Shown piece by piece: positions 1 through 7,784 of a stretch of 37,591 bases of DNA (positions within the stretch are counted from its first letter, which is position 1; the number at the start of each line of letters is the position of its first letter). A program made the translations under genes and the position numbers. The notes beneath the pieces were generated by a model, which did no database searches, was not told the DNA's origin, and saw only the letters and a list, made by a program, of their open reading frames with translations. The stretch is from Catenulispora sp. EB89 (GTDB lineage Bacteria > Actinomycetota > Actinomycetes > Streptomycetales > Catenulisporaceae): contig NZ_JBGCCU010000049.1 in NCBI RefSeq assembly GCF_041261445.1, positions 1 to 37,591 of the forward strand, read 5' to 3'.

Positions 1-90
1 AGACCTCACCTGCTTGTCAGCATCCTGCAACACCAGGGCGCCCGAGCCGTGACGGCTCAGGCGCTCACACCTCACTTTTCAGACACGGCC

Positions 91-133
91 TAGTAAGGGA
101 TATAGCGCTCCTGTCTACCTACAGGCCTTACTA
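91..133. repeat. Inverted repeat downstream of ggt
   Basis: TAGTAAGG at 91-98 is repeated in inverted form at 126-133, and a second short stem (CCTGT 110-114 with ACAGG 121-125) lies inside it. The element starts 7 bases beyond the stop codon of the leftward gamma-glutamyltransferase gene, so a role in ending or protecting that transcript is the simplest reading. There is no U-run on either side, so it is not a textbook intrinsic terminator. Bases 1-90 show nothing recognisable. Confidence 0.4.
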
Positions 134-139
134 CAGTCC

Positions 140-2011
140 CTACCTCACCGGGTGCACGACCGCCGCGGCACCGCCGCCACGCCGAGCCGGCTCCGCCGCG
201 GCCTCGACCGCGCCGTTCGGCAGGAACTCCAGCCCGGTCGCCGCCCCGATCTCCGGCGTCGGCGTCCCTGAGGGCGGCGCGAGCGTGAACGTCTCGCCCA
301 ACGCCTCCAGACCGGGGATCTCCGGCAGGTTCAGGAACGCCGGCTCCGCCTGGGTGGAGGAGGCATTGCGCTGCGAGGCACGCGGCGCGGCGATCGCCTG
401 CTCCAGGTTCATGCCCAGGTCCAGCCGGTTGACCAGGATCTGCAACACGGTGGTGATGATCGTCGCCCCGCCCGGGGAGCCGACCGCGATGAACGGCCGG
501 CCGTCCTTCAGGACGATCGTCGGCGACATCGCCGAGCGCGGCCGCTTGAACGCCGCCGGCAGGTTCGGGTCCGGCACGCCCGGGTACAGCGGCGTGAAGT
601 CGAAGTCCGTCATCTCGTTGTTCAGCAGGAAGCCCCGGCCCGGCACGGTCATCGCCGAACCGCCGGTCTGCTCGATGGTCAGGGTGTAGGACACGACGTC
701 GCCCCACTTGTCCGCGGTCACCAGGTGCGTCGTGGACATGCCCTCGGTGTCGGTGTACGAGGTCCCGGTCGGCGCGGTGGACGGGCACTGCGTCCCGCCG
801 GCCGGCGCGAACGGGTTCCCGGGCGCCACCGGCGTGGCCAGCGTGCTGGTCGCGCTGATCAGGCAGGACCGGTCCTTGCCATAGACCTTCGAGGTCAGCT
901 GCTTGGTCGGCACGTCGTTGAAGTTCGCGTCCCCGACCCAGCGGTTGCGGTCCGCGAAGGCGATCTTCGAGGCCTCGTCGTACAGGTGCAGCGCCTGCAC
1001 CTGGTTGCCGGGGTTCACGTCGAAGTTCGACAGGATGTTGAGAGCCTCCCCGACCGTGGTCCCGCCGGAGGACGGCGGCGCGATCGAGTAGACGTCCAGG
1101 CCCTTGTAGTTCACGTGCGTCGGCGCCTGCACCGGGGCGGAGTAGCCGGCGATGTCGGCGGCGGTGAGCTTGCCGGGCCGGAAGTTCATGGTCGGGTTCG
1201 GGATCGTCGGCGGGTGCTGGGAGGTGTTCGCGACCTCCTGGCCCAACTCCCCGCCGTAGAACAGGCCGGGGCCGTCCTTGGCCAGCAGCTTGTAGGTGTT
1301 CGCCAAATCAGGGTTCTTGAACACCGAGCCCACCGGCGGCGGCGCGCCGTTCGGCAGGAACAGCTGCGCCGTCGGCGCGATCTGTGAGAACCGGGCCTGG
1401 TTCATCGCGGTGAAGGAGTTGAACGTCGGATCGACGACGAAGCCCTTGGAGGCGATGTCGATGCCGCCCTGCAACGCCTTCTTCAACGATATGGTGCCCC
1501 AGTCGTTCAGCGCCGTCGTCCAGGTCTTCAACGTGCCCGGCACGCCGACCGACAGGCCGGAGTTGACCGCGTCGGTGAACGACAGCGGCTGGCCGGTGTT
1601 CGGGTCGATGAACCAGTTCGTGTTCATCGCCGCCGGACCGGACTCGCGGCCGTCGATCGTGGAGACCTTGTGCGTGCGGGCGTTGTAGTACACGAAGAAG
1701 CCGCCGCCGCCGATACCGGCCGAGTACGGCTCCACGACGCCCAGCGCCGCCGCCGTGGCCACCGCCGCGTCCACGGCGTTGCCGCCGTGCTTGAGCACGT
1801 CCAGGCCGGCCTGCGTGGCGTACGGGCTGACGCTGGCCACCGCGCCGCCGTAGCCGGTGGCCACCGGGTCGCGGGGCGGCTGGGCGGCGCCCGGGCCGGC
1901 GGCGGGGGCGGCGCGCGCCGCGGTCAGGGTGCCGGTCAGGGCGAGCGCCGTGGCCAGGGCGGCGACGGTCGCGGCGGGTCTGCGTCTCGGGGTGCGTCTC
2001 GGGGCGGACAT
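140..2011 (-). CDS. ggt: Gamma-glutamyltransferase, secreted
   Basis: Gamma-glutamyltranspeptidase (Ntn-hydrolase fold): transfers or hydrolyses the gamma-glutamyl group of glutathione and related compounds outside the membrane. The 623-residue product starts with an Arg-rich, Ala-rich signal peptide (about residues 1-34, likely cleavage after ARA). DGRESGP at 120-126 carries the substrate-carboxylate Arg. The autoprocessing site is the TTH motif at 427-429, where Thr427 would be both cleavage point and nucleophile of the small subunit. SAMSP and GSPGG further on match the oxyanion and substrate loops. Length and order fit the family. GGAGG lies 6 bases before the ATG, fixing the start. It faces away from the EamA gene, so the two share the 2012-2216 promoter region. 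Physiological substrate is not shown by the sequence. Confidence 0.95.
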   Translation of the reverse strand: MSAPRRTPRRRPAATVAALATALALTGTLTAARAAPAAGPGAAQPPRDPVATGYGGAVASVSPYATQAGLDVLKHGGNAVDAAVATAAALGVVEPYSAGIGGGGFFVYYNARTHKVSTIDGRESGPAAMNTNWFIDPNTGQPLSFTDAVNSGLSVGVPGTLKTWTTALNDWGTISLKKALQGGIDIASKGFVVDPTFNSFTAMNQARFSQIAPTAQLFLPNGAPPPVGSVFKNPDLANTYKLLAKDGPGLFYGGELGQEVANTSQHPPTIPNPTMNFRPGKLTAADIAGYSAPVQAPTHVNYKGLDVYSIAPPSSGGTTVGEALNILSNFDVNPGNQVQALHLYDEASKIAFADRNRWVGDANFNDVPTKQLTSKVYGKDRSCLISATSTLATPVAPGNPFAPAGGTQCPSTAPTGTSYTDTEGMSTTHLVTADKWGDVVSYTLTIEQTGGSAMTVPGRGFLLNNEMTDFDFTPLYPGVPDPNLPAAFKRPRSAMSPTIVLKDGRPFIAVGSPGGATIITTVLQILVNRLDLGMNLEQAIAAPRASQRNASSTQAEPAFLNLPEIPGLEALGETFTLAPPSGTPTPEIGAATGLEFLPNGAVEAAAEPARRGGGAAAVVHPVR

Positions 2012-2216
2012 GGGTTGCCTCCACGTGATCGGTCCGGTGCTCCGTGCAGGGTTTCCACTTTGGCAGAGGCCTCATTTCCTGGAAAGCGCCCATGGAATAT
2101 GCTCAGGCGCCCCGCGGCTGTTACCGGGGATGGCCGGACCGGCCGCGACCGGGGGTTTCGCAGGGCGGCCCGGCTGGTCGGGTGTGATTCGATTTCCTCG
2201 CCTTGAGGGGGCTCGC

Positions 2217-3161
2217 GTGTCGAAACGGGGATGGCTGCTGTTCGCGGCCATGTCGGTGATCTGGGGTATCCCGTACCTGCTGATCAAGGTGGCGCTGGAG
2301 GGGATGCCGGCGCCGTTCATCGTGTTCGCGCGGACCGCGATCGGCGCGGCGGTGCTGCTGCCGGTGGCCTGGAAGCGCGGGATGGTGCGGCCGGCGCTGA
2401 AGCAGTGGCGCTACATCGCGGCGTTCGCGGCGCTGGAGATCGCCGGGCCGTGGCTGCTGCTCGGCGACGCCGAGCAGCACATGACCTCCTCGCTGGCCGG
2501 GCTGCTGATCGCGGCCGTGCCGTTCTTCGTCGCGCTGATCATGTGGCGCCTCGGGGACCGCTCGGCGGTGTCCGGGACCCGGCTGGCCGGGCTGTTCATC
2601 GGGATGGCCGGGGTCGTGGCGATCGTCGGGCTGAACATCGGCCAGGTCCAGGTGGGCCGGATGCTGGAGGTGATCGCCGTGGCCGTCGGCTACGCGATCG
2701 CGCCGATCATCGCCGACCGCAAGCTGGTCGGCGTCCCGACGCTGGCGACCATCACGCTGTCGCTGACCGGCGTGGCGTTGCTGTACCTGCCGATCGCGGC
2801 CTTCAGCCACCCCGCCCACATGCCCAAGGCCAACTCCCTGGCCGCGGTGGTCGCCCTCGGCCTGGTCTGCACGGCCGCGGCGTTCCTGCTGTTCTTCGCG
2901 CTGATCGGCGAGGTCGGACCGGCCAAGTCGTCGATGATCACCTTTGTGAACCCGGCGGTCGCGGTGGCCGGCGGGGTGGTGTTCCTCGGCGAGACCATCA
3001 AGGCCGGCATCATCGTCGGGGCGCCGCTGGTGCTGATCGGCCTGATCCTGTCGACGCTGCGCAAGGGGGACGCCGGCGCACCGATGGAGACGGCATCGGC
3101 CGCGGTTCCGGCAAAGGCTTCCGTGGCCGAGGACTGCGGCCCCGAGGCGGCCATCGCCTGA
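2217..3161 (+). CDS. EamA/DMT-family transporter
   Basis: Drug/metabolite-transporter superfamily permease of 314 residues, the usual size for two fused EamA halves with about ten membrane helices. The first half begins with a hydrophobic helix containing the WGIPYLLIK element typical of the family and the second half starts near the ADRKLVG turn. The C-terminal 30 residues are a hydrophilic, Ala-rich tail. The start chosen is GTG at 2217 because GAGGGGG lies 5 bases upstream and the first helix follows directly; the open frame extends further upstream but without family resemblance. Family members export amino acids or small metabolites; the substrate here cannot be told. It is followed by a strong terminator, so it is probably monocistronic. 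Confidence 0.88.
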   Translation: MSKRGWLLFAAMSVIWGIPYLLIKVALEGMPAPFIVFARTAIGAAVLLPVAWKRGMVRPALKQWRYIAAFAALEIAGPWLLLGDAEQHMTSSLAGLLIAAVPFFVALIMWRLGDRSAVSGTRLAGLFIGMAGVVAIVGLNIGQVQVGRMLEVIAVAVGYAIAPIIADRKLVGVPTLATITLSLTGVALLYLPIAAFSHPAHMPKANSLAAVVALGLVCTAAAFLLFFALIGEVGPAKSSMITFVNPAVAVAGGVVFLGETIKAGIIVGAPLVLIGLILSTLRKGDAGAPMETASAAVPAKASVAEDCGPEAAIA

Positions 3162-3176
3162 GTCCGCCGACGACTT

Positions 3177-3205
3177 CGCGAGGCGTGAGACCGCGAGGCG
3201 TGAGA
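3177..3205 (+). repeat. 14-bp direct repeat
   Basis: CGCGAGGCGTGAGA occurs at 3177-3190 and again at 3192-3205, just after the EamA stop codon and before the terminator hairpin. It is probably a small local duplication; no function is suggested. Confidence 0.6.
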
Positions 3206-3212
3206 TCGCGAA

Positions 3213-3244
3213 GCGCCCCGGCCGTGAAGGCCGGGGCGCCTTTT
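3213..3244 (+). terminator. Rho-independent terminator
   Basis: An 11-bp perfect GC-rich stem (3213-3223 with 3229-3239), a GTGAA loop and then CTTTT. It ends the rightward EamA transcript and lies 10 bases before the end of the leftward SDR gene, so it separates the convergent genes. Confidence 0.9.
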
Positions 3245-3254
3245 CGCGTGTTCC

Positions 3255-4010
3255 CTACTCCGTGACCCGATGCACCTTGTGCTGCGCCGCCTGCGCCCGC
3301 GGCCGCACGACCATCAGGTCCACGTTCACGTGCGGCGGCCGCGTCACCGACCACACGATGCAGTCCGCGACGTCCTCGGCGACCAGCGGACCCGGGACGC
3401 CGGCGTAGACCGAGGCGGCCTTGTCCGCGTCGCCGCCGAACCGCTTGAGCGAGAACTCGTCGGTCATCACCATGCCCGGCGCGATCTCGATGATCCGGAC
3501 CGGCTGGTCGAAGACCTCCAGGCGCAGCGTCGCGGTCATGGCGTGCATCGCGTGCTTGGACGCCGCGTAGCCCGCGCCGCCCTCGTAGGCGACGTGCGCG
3601 GCGGTCGAGGTGAGCATCACCACGGTCCCGGCGCCGGAAGCGATCAACTTCGGCAGCAGCGCCTGCGTGAAGTTCAGGGCGCCCAGGACGTTGGTCTCGA
3701 ACATCGCGCGCCAGTCGCCGGGATCCGCCGCCGACACCGGGTCAGTGCCGATCGCACCGCCGGCGTTGTTCACCAGAACGTCACACGACTCCAGCCCGGC
3801 CGCGAAGGCCTTGATGGCCTCGACATCGGTCACGTCCAGCGCCACCGCCTCGGCGACGCCGCCGACCTCGGCGATCTCCGCGGCCAACGCCTCCAGGCGC
3901 TCCTTGCGGCGGGCCACGAGCACCACCCGGAATCCCTCGGCGGCCAGCTGGCGGGCGGTGGCGGCGCCGATGCCGCTGCTGGCTCCGGTGACGACGGCGG
4001 TCTTGGTCAT
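3255..4010 (-). CDS. SDR-family NAD(P)-dependent oxidoreductase
   Basis: Classical short-chain dehydrogenase/reductase, 251 residues. The Rossmann cofactor motif TGASSGIG is at 8-15, NNAG at 81-84, and the catalytic set is Asn107, Ser135, Tyr148 and Lys152 (YAASK). ARR at 33-35 after the second strand suggests preference for NADP(H) (inference). The overall pattern resembles YdfG-type 3-hydroxy acid or serine dehydrogenases, but substrate specificity in SDRs cannot be read from these motifs. An AAGGA element 7 bases before the ATG supports the start. It is divergent from the polymerase gene and has a block of 14-bp tandem repeats directly upstream. Confidence 0.92.
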   Translation of the reverse strand: MTKTAVVTGASSGIGAATARQLAAEGFRVVLVARRKERLEALAAEIAEVGGVAEAVALDVTDVEAIKAFAAGLESCDVLVNNAGGAIGTDPVSAADPGDWRAMFETNVLGALNFTQALLPKLIASGAGTVVMLTSTAAHVAYEGGAGYAASKHAMHAMTATLRLEVFDQPVRIIEIAPGMVMTDEFSLKRFGGDADKAASVYAGVPGPLVAEDVADCIVWSVTRPPHVNVDLMVVRPRAQAAQHKVHRVTE

Positions 4011-4020
4011 GGCGGATCCT

Positions 4021-4061
4021 TATCGGTCTGTCAGTATCGGTCTGTCAGCGTCGGTCTGTTC
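4021..4061. repeat. 14-bp tandem repeat in a divergent promoter region
   Basis: TATCGGTCTGTCAG is present twice back to back (4021-4034 and 4035-4048), followed by a partial third copy (CGTCGGTCTGTTC, 4049-4061). The block sits 10 bases upstream of the SDR start codon and about 70 bases upstream of the polymerase start. Its place suggests repeated binding sites for a regulator or repeat slippage in a promoter; no known operator is recognised. Confidence 0.7.
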
Positions 4062-4130
4062 ACGGCCGGCCGGCGCGTGTCGCCGCCGGTCAGTGTCGTC
4101 GTTGTCAGTGCTGTCGCAGACAATGATCGG

Positions 4131-5855
4131 ATGCAGATCGCCGCGACCTACGACCCCGAGGGTTTCAGGGATCGAGGCTTCGTTCAAGCGATCACCGACA
4201 CCGGCGGCCCGGCCGGGCCGGCGCGCGCCGTCGCGGACCTGGAAGCCGAGGTCAGGGCACTGGAAGCGGCCTCGTCCCCGGACCGGCCGGGCCATCCGCG
4301 CTGGATCTGGCCGGCCAGCGCCGACCTCGTCCCGGCCCTGCTGCGCCGCGGCGTGCGCGTCGACCGCTGCCACGACCTGGCCCTCACCGAGGCCCTGCTG
4401 CTGGCCTACGAGGGCCACTGCGGCGAGCCGCGCTCCCTGGGCGCGGCCTGGGCCCGGCTGCACGGCCTGCCGGTCCCCGAGGACCGCGCCGAGGGCACCA
4501 TGGCCGCCCCGACCGACAGCCCGACGACCCAGCCGGCGCTGTTCGAACCGGACCGCTCCGGCCTGTCCTCCGACGTCGACCCGCTGCGCGCGGTCCGCGA
4601 GGTCTACGCCGACCAGCTCCGACGGATTTCGGCCACCGCGAACCCCGGCGCGTTCCGGCTCCTGGTGGCCGCCGAATCCGCGGCCTCGCTCGCGGCCGCC
4701 GAAATGGCGCACCACGGCCTGCCCTGGCGCGTCGACGTGCACAGCACGATCCTGGAGGAGGTCCTGGGCCCGCGTCCGCTGGACGGCTCGCCGCCCCGGG
4801 AGATGGTCGCCGCGGCGGCCCGGCTCGCCGAGGCCCTGGGCGTCCGGGCCCTGAATCCGGACTCCGCGCCGCAGGTGACCAGGGCCTTCTCCGAGGCCGG
4901 GGTGAAGCTGCCCTCGCTGCGCCGCTGGGAGCTCGAGGAGATCGACCACCCGGCGATCCCGCTGCTGTTGAAGTACAAAGAGCTCTCGCGGCTGTACTCG
5001 TTCAACGGCTGGACCTGGCGCGACACCTGGGTCGTGGACGGCCGCTTCCGGCCGGAGTACTCCGTCGGCGGCGTCGTCACCGGACGCTGGGCGGCGCGCG
5101 GCGGCGGTGCGCTGCAGATCGCGCGGCGGCTGCGCAAAGCGGTCATCGCCGACCCCGGCTGGGTGTTCGTGGCCGCCGACGCCGCGCAGCTGGAGCCGCG
5201 CATCCTGGCTGCGATGGCGCAGGATCCGGGCATGGCCGAGGCGACGCAGAGCGATGACATGTACGCGGCCCTGGCCGGCGTCTTCGAGGGCTCCCGCGAC
5301 CAGGCCAAGCTCGGGCTGCTGGGCGCCATGTACGGGCAGACCGGCGGCGGCGCGGCCGAACCGCTGGCCCTGATGCGCCGCCGCTTCCCCAAGGCCACCG
5401 CGCTGCTGGACGACGCCGCCCGCGAGGGCGAGCGCGGACGCCTGGTCCGATCCCAGCTCGGCCGCACCTGCCCGCCGCCCTCGGAGCGCTGGCAGAGCGC
5501 GATCGCCGGGGACGCCGAGGCCGACGCCTCCGACGACAGCAACCGCCGCTCCGGCCAGGTGGCGCGGGCCCGGGGCCGGTTCACCCGCAACTTCGTCATT
5601 CAAGCCACCGCCGCCGAGTGGGCCGAGGTGCTGCTGGCGCTGCTCCGGCAGCGGCTGCGCGTGCTGGAGGGCCCGCAGCTGGTGTTCTTCCAGCACGACG
5701 AGGTGCTGGTGCACGCCCCGCGCGAGCACGCGTCGGCGGTGGCCGAGATGATCAGTGAGTGCGCCACCGATGCCGGACGGCTGGTTTTCGGTCCTACACC
5801 GGTCCGTTTTCCTATGAGCGTTCACTCTGTGGAGTGTTACGGTGACGCCAAATAG
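4131..5855 (+). CDS. Family A DNA polymerase with 3'-5' exonuclease-like N-domain
   Basis: A 574-residue stand-alone family A (PolI-type) DNA polymerase of the actinobacterial group usually named bifunctional 3'-5' exonuclease/DNA polymerase. It lacks any 5' nuclease domain. The N-terminal 110 residues look like a remnant exonuclease domain (LALTEALLLAYEG) in which I cannot find the metal-binding acidic triad. In the polymerase domain, motif A is the DAAQLEPR block near residue 350, the O-helix region contains LLGAMYGQTGG near 395-405, and motif C is QHDEVLVH near 520. These keep the two catalytic aspartates. Start is ATG at 4131, where similarity to homologues begins; the Shine-Dalgarno is weak. 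An accessory repair or lesion-handling role is an inference. Idi follows after 48 bases. Confidence 0.9.
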   Translation: MQIAATYDPEGFRDRGFVQAITDTGGPAGPARAVADLEAEVRALEAASSPDRPGHPRWIWPASADLVPALLRRGVRVDRCHDLALTEALLLAYEGHCGEPRSLGAAWARLHGLPVPEDRAEGTMAAPTDSPTTQPALFEPDRSGLSSDVDPLRAVREVYADQLRRISATANPGAFRLLVAAESAASLAAAEMAHHGLPWRVDVHSTILEEVLGPRPLDGSPPREMVAAAARLAEALGVRALNPDSAPQVTRAFSEAGVKLPSLRRWELEEIDHPAIPLLLKYKELSRLYSFNGWTWRDTWVVDGRFRPEYSVGGVVTGRWAARGGGALQIARRLRKAVIADPGWVFVAADAAQLEPRILAAMAQDPGMAEATQSDDMYAALAGVFEGSRDQAKLGLLGAMYGQTGGGAAEPLALMRRRFPKATALLDDAAREGERGRLVRSQLGRTCPPPSERWQSAIAGDAEADASDDSNRRSGQVARARGRFTRNFVIQATAAEWAEVLLALLRQRLRVLEGPQLVFFQHDEVLVHAPREHASAVAEMISECATDAGRLVFGPTPVRFPMSVHSVECYGDAK

Positions 5856-5903
5856 TGCACAACCGGCGACAAGGCGGTCTTAGCGCAGGCAAGCTCGGAT
5901 GAT

Positions 5904-6461
5904 GTGGATACCAATGTGGAAGTCGAAGAAGTAGTCCTCCTCTCCGAGGACGGGACCCCCATCGGCACCGCCCCCAAGGCCACGGTGCACACCGCGAACA
6001 CGCCGCTGCACCTGGCGTTCTCCTGCTATGTCTTCGACGACCAGCACCGGCTGCTGCTGACCCGGCGCGCCGATTCGAAGAAGACCTGGCCCGGGGTGTG
6101 GACGAACTCCGCGTGCGGCCATCCCGGTCCGGGGGAGTCGATCGAGGACGCCGTGCGGCGGCGACTCGCCAGTGAACTGGGGCTGAACATTCCCGCGGTC
6201 TGGCCGATCCTGCCGGACTTTCGTTACCGCGCGGTAATGCCGAACGGCATCGTGGAGAACGAGATCTGCCCGGTGTTCCGGGGCGCCGTCGCGACCGGAA
6301 TTACGCCGTCGCCAGACCCCGACGAAGTAGGCGAATACCGCTGGATTCCGTGGGCGGATTTCAGTAATCAAGTACTTTCCGGTGCCTTCGAGGTGTCGCC
6401 TTGGTGCCGTCTTCAAGTCGAGCAGTTGGCGGCCCGGGATTTCGGCAGCTGGATGTATTGA
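5904..6461 (+). CDS. idi: Isopentenyl-diphosphate delta-isomerase, type I
   Basis: Nudix-fold enzyme that interconverts isopentenyl and dimethylallyl diphosphate in isoprenoid synthesis. In 185 residues it keeps the type I active site: metal-binding His29, His36 and His73, catalytic Cys71 within NSACGHP, Glu91, and Glu118/Glu120 in VENE. Length is normal for bacterial type I enzymes. The start is GTG at 5904 with only a weak ribosome-binding site, chosen because it begins just before the conserved domain. It follows the DNA polymerase gene by 48 bases and may share its transcript. It is one of two isoprenoid genes in the window; the other is the encapsulin cargo prenyltransferase about 5 kb away on the other strand. 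Confidence 0.95.
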   Translation: MDTNVEVEEVVLLSEDGTPIGTAPKATVHTANTPLHLAFSCYVFDDQHRLLLTRRADSKKTWPGVWTNSACGHPGPGESIEDAVRRRLASELGLNIPAVWPILPDFRYRAVMPNGIVENEICPVFRGAVATGITPSPDPDEVGEYRWIPWADFSNQVLSGAFEVSPWCRLQVEQLAARDFGSWMY

Positions 6462-6484
6462 TCTTGCCGGTGATCATGTGATCA

Positions 6485-6537
6485 CACAGGGGCTTGTTCG
6501 ACACCTGTGATGTCGGGCATCATTGCGCGGTGCCCGA
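6485..6537 (+). terminator. Two hairpins after idi
   Basis: CACAGG at 6485-6490 pairs with CCTGTG at 6504-6509, and TCGGGCA at 6513-6519 pairs with TGCCCGA at 6531-6537. They lie in the 150-base gap after idi. A CCCTTTA sequence follows, so weak termination is possible, but there is no real U-run. Confidence 0.4.
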
Positions 6538-6613
6538 TCCCTTTACGTGGTCTTGGGAATTGCTTGACCACGACCATCTGCCGGACCCCCCGCCGGCTGC
6601 CGCCTGAGCCCCT

Positions 6614-7612
6614 ATGAGCCCCCACGACTTCAAACCCGTGATGCACCCCGCCGGATTCGACGAGCCGCTGGCCAGGATCCTCGGCGAGGTCCGCACGGGT
6701 CATTGGTTCTCCATGGCCGAGCTTCTGGCGGCCTCCGGCGGCGACCGCCGGCTGCGATGCACGCGCATCGCGCTGCTGGCCCAGGTCGCCGCCGCCTCCA
6801 ACGCGGTCGACGAGTGGGTCGCCGAGCGGCCCTACGACCCCGACGCGGTCGCGATGGCCGCGCGGGTGGCGGTCGAGCGGGCCTGCAAGGCCGTGGGCAA
6901 CAACATGGCCCAGGCGCAGTCGCTGGGCCGCCGCGCGGCCGAGCTGTGCGCCGAGGCCGCGGCGATGGACCCGGGCGACCCGGTGCCCTATCTGGGCCGG
7001 CTGGCCCTGGCCGCCGGGTTCGGCGAGCGCATCGAGGGCCCGGACTCCTGCCCGGTTCCGGGCCCCTGGCACGCTTTCCGCGACCTGTGGCGCATCGACC
7101 CGGCCAACCGCGAGGGCTGCCACCGGATGCTCAGTGCGGTCGGCGGCGGCACCGGTCCCAGCCCGGCCGCCGCGCAGCTGTTCGCCTCCAGCATCGTCAG
7201 CAGCGTCGGTCTGAGCAGCCTGTCGCCGCTGCAACTGCTGCCGCTGTACGCGCTGGTCATCGCCTACGAGTACCGCAAGGCGCAGAACGACGGCCTGGCG
7301 CACCTGCTGTGGACCACGGACGCGGCGCGCACCGAGATGGCCCGCGGCTGGAACTGGTTCACCAGCACCGGCAAGGACGACTGGCTGGTCGTGGACCTGT
7401 CGCACCTGGCGCACGCCCTGGTGGTCGGAGGACGCTCCGATCTGGCCGCGGACGTGTTCGACGCGCTGGGTCCCTACGGCTCGAACAAGCCGTGGTCAGT
7501 GGTTTCGGCGACGGGGGACGCCGTGGAGGAGTTCGTACGGGCCAGGACCACCGCGCTGTCGGCAGCAGCGCGGCGCTCCAACCCGTCCGGGCGGCAGCGC
7601 GCGGGCCCCTAG
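6614..7612 (+). CDS. Uncharacterised actinobacterial protein, helical-repeat-like
   Basis: A 332-residue protein without signal peptide or membrane segment. It is mostly Ala-rich amphipathic helix, with a pattern seen in a family of Streptomyces hypothetical proteins: an N-terminal segment (FDEPLARILGEVRTGHW), then YDPDAVAMAARVAVERACKAVG, DPGDPVPYLGRLALA, a WHAFRDLWRIDPANREGCHRML block, and a C-terminal WLVVDLSHLAHALVVGGRSDLAADVFDALG block. Spacing of these helix pairs suggests a TPR-like superhelix acting as a binding scaffold (inference). No catalytic motif is seen. Start is the ATG at 6614 without a clear Shine-Dalgarno. A terminator overlaps the stop codon, so it ends its own transcript. 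Confidence 0.8.
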   Translation: MSPHDFKPVMHPAGFDEPLARILGEVRTGHWFSMAELLAASGGDRRLRCTRIALLAQVAAASNAVDEWVAERPYDPDAVAMAARVAVERACKAVGNNMAQAQSLGRRAAELCAEAAAMDPGDPVPYLGRLALAAGFGERIEGPDSCPVPGPWHAFRDLWRIDPANREGCHRMLSAVGGGTGPSPAAAQLFASSIVSSVGLSSLSPLQLLPLYALVIAYEYRKAQNDGLAHLLWTTDAARTEMARGWNWFTSTGKDDWLVVDLSHLAHALVVGGRSDLAADVFDALGPYGSNKPWSVVSATGDAVEEFVRARTTALSAAARRSNPSGRQRAGP

Positions 7613-7631
7613 CCGGCGAAACTGCCTTTTT
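7593..7631 (+). terminator. Probable intrinsic terminator over the stop codon
   Basis: GGCAG (7593-7597) pairs with CTGCC (7622-7626) and an inner GC-rich stem (7598-7606 with 7612-7618) extends it; five Ts follow directly at 7627-7631. It overlaps the stop codon of the uncharacterised gene. It implies that the permease downstream has its own promoter. Confidence 0.55.
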
Positions 7632-7753
7632 GCACCATCTCAGGGGACAGATTCCTCAACGAAATCCGAACCCGAACCCAGAAGTAGCACCATCGCAGTC
7701 GCACCATCGCAAAGAGCTCATTCGCACCATCGCAAAAGCACAACCGTCCCCTG
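7632..7753 (+). repeat. GCACCATC repeats inside an inverted repeat, permease leader
   Basis: The octamer GCACCATC occurs at 7632, 7687, 7701 and 7724; the last three copies extend to GCACCATCGCA. The group is framed by a perfect 8-bp inverted repeat, CAGGGGAC at 7641-7648 and GTCCCCTG at 7746-7753, which ends about 30 bases before the permease ATG. The tract is much less GC-rich than the flanking genes. It could be a repeated operator or a structured mRNA leader; it matches no riboswitch class I can recognise. Confidence 0.6.
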
Positions 7754-7784
7754 TTGGGTCCCGAAGGGAAAACGGAACAAGAGC

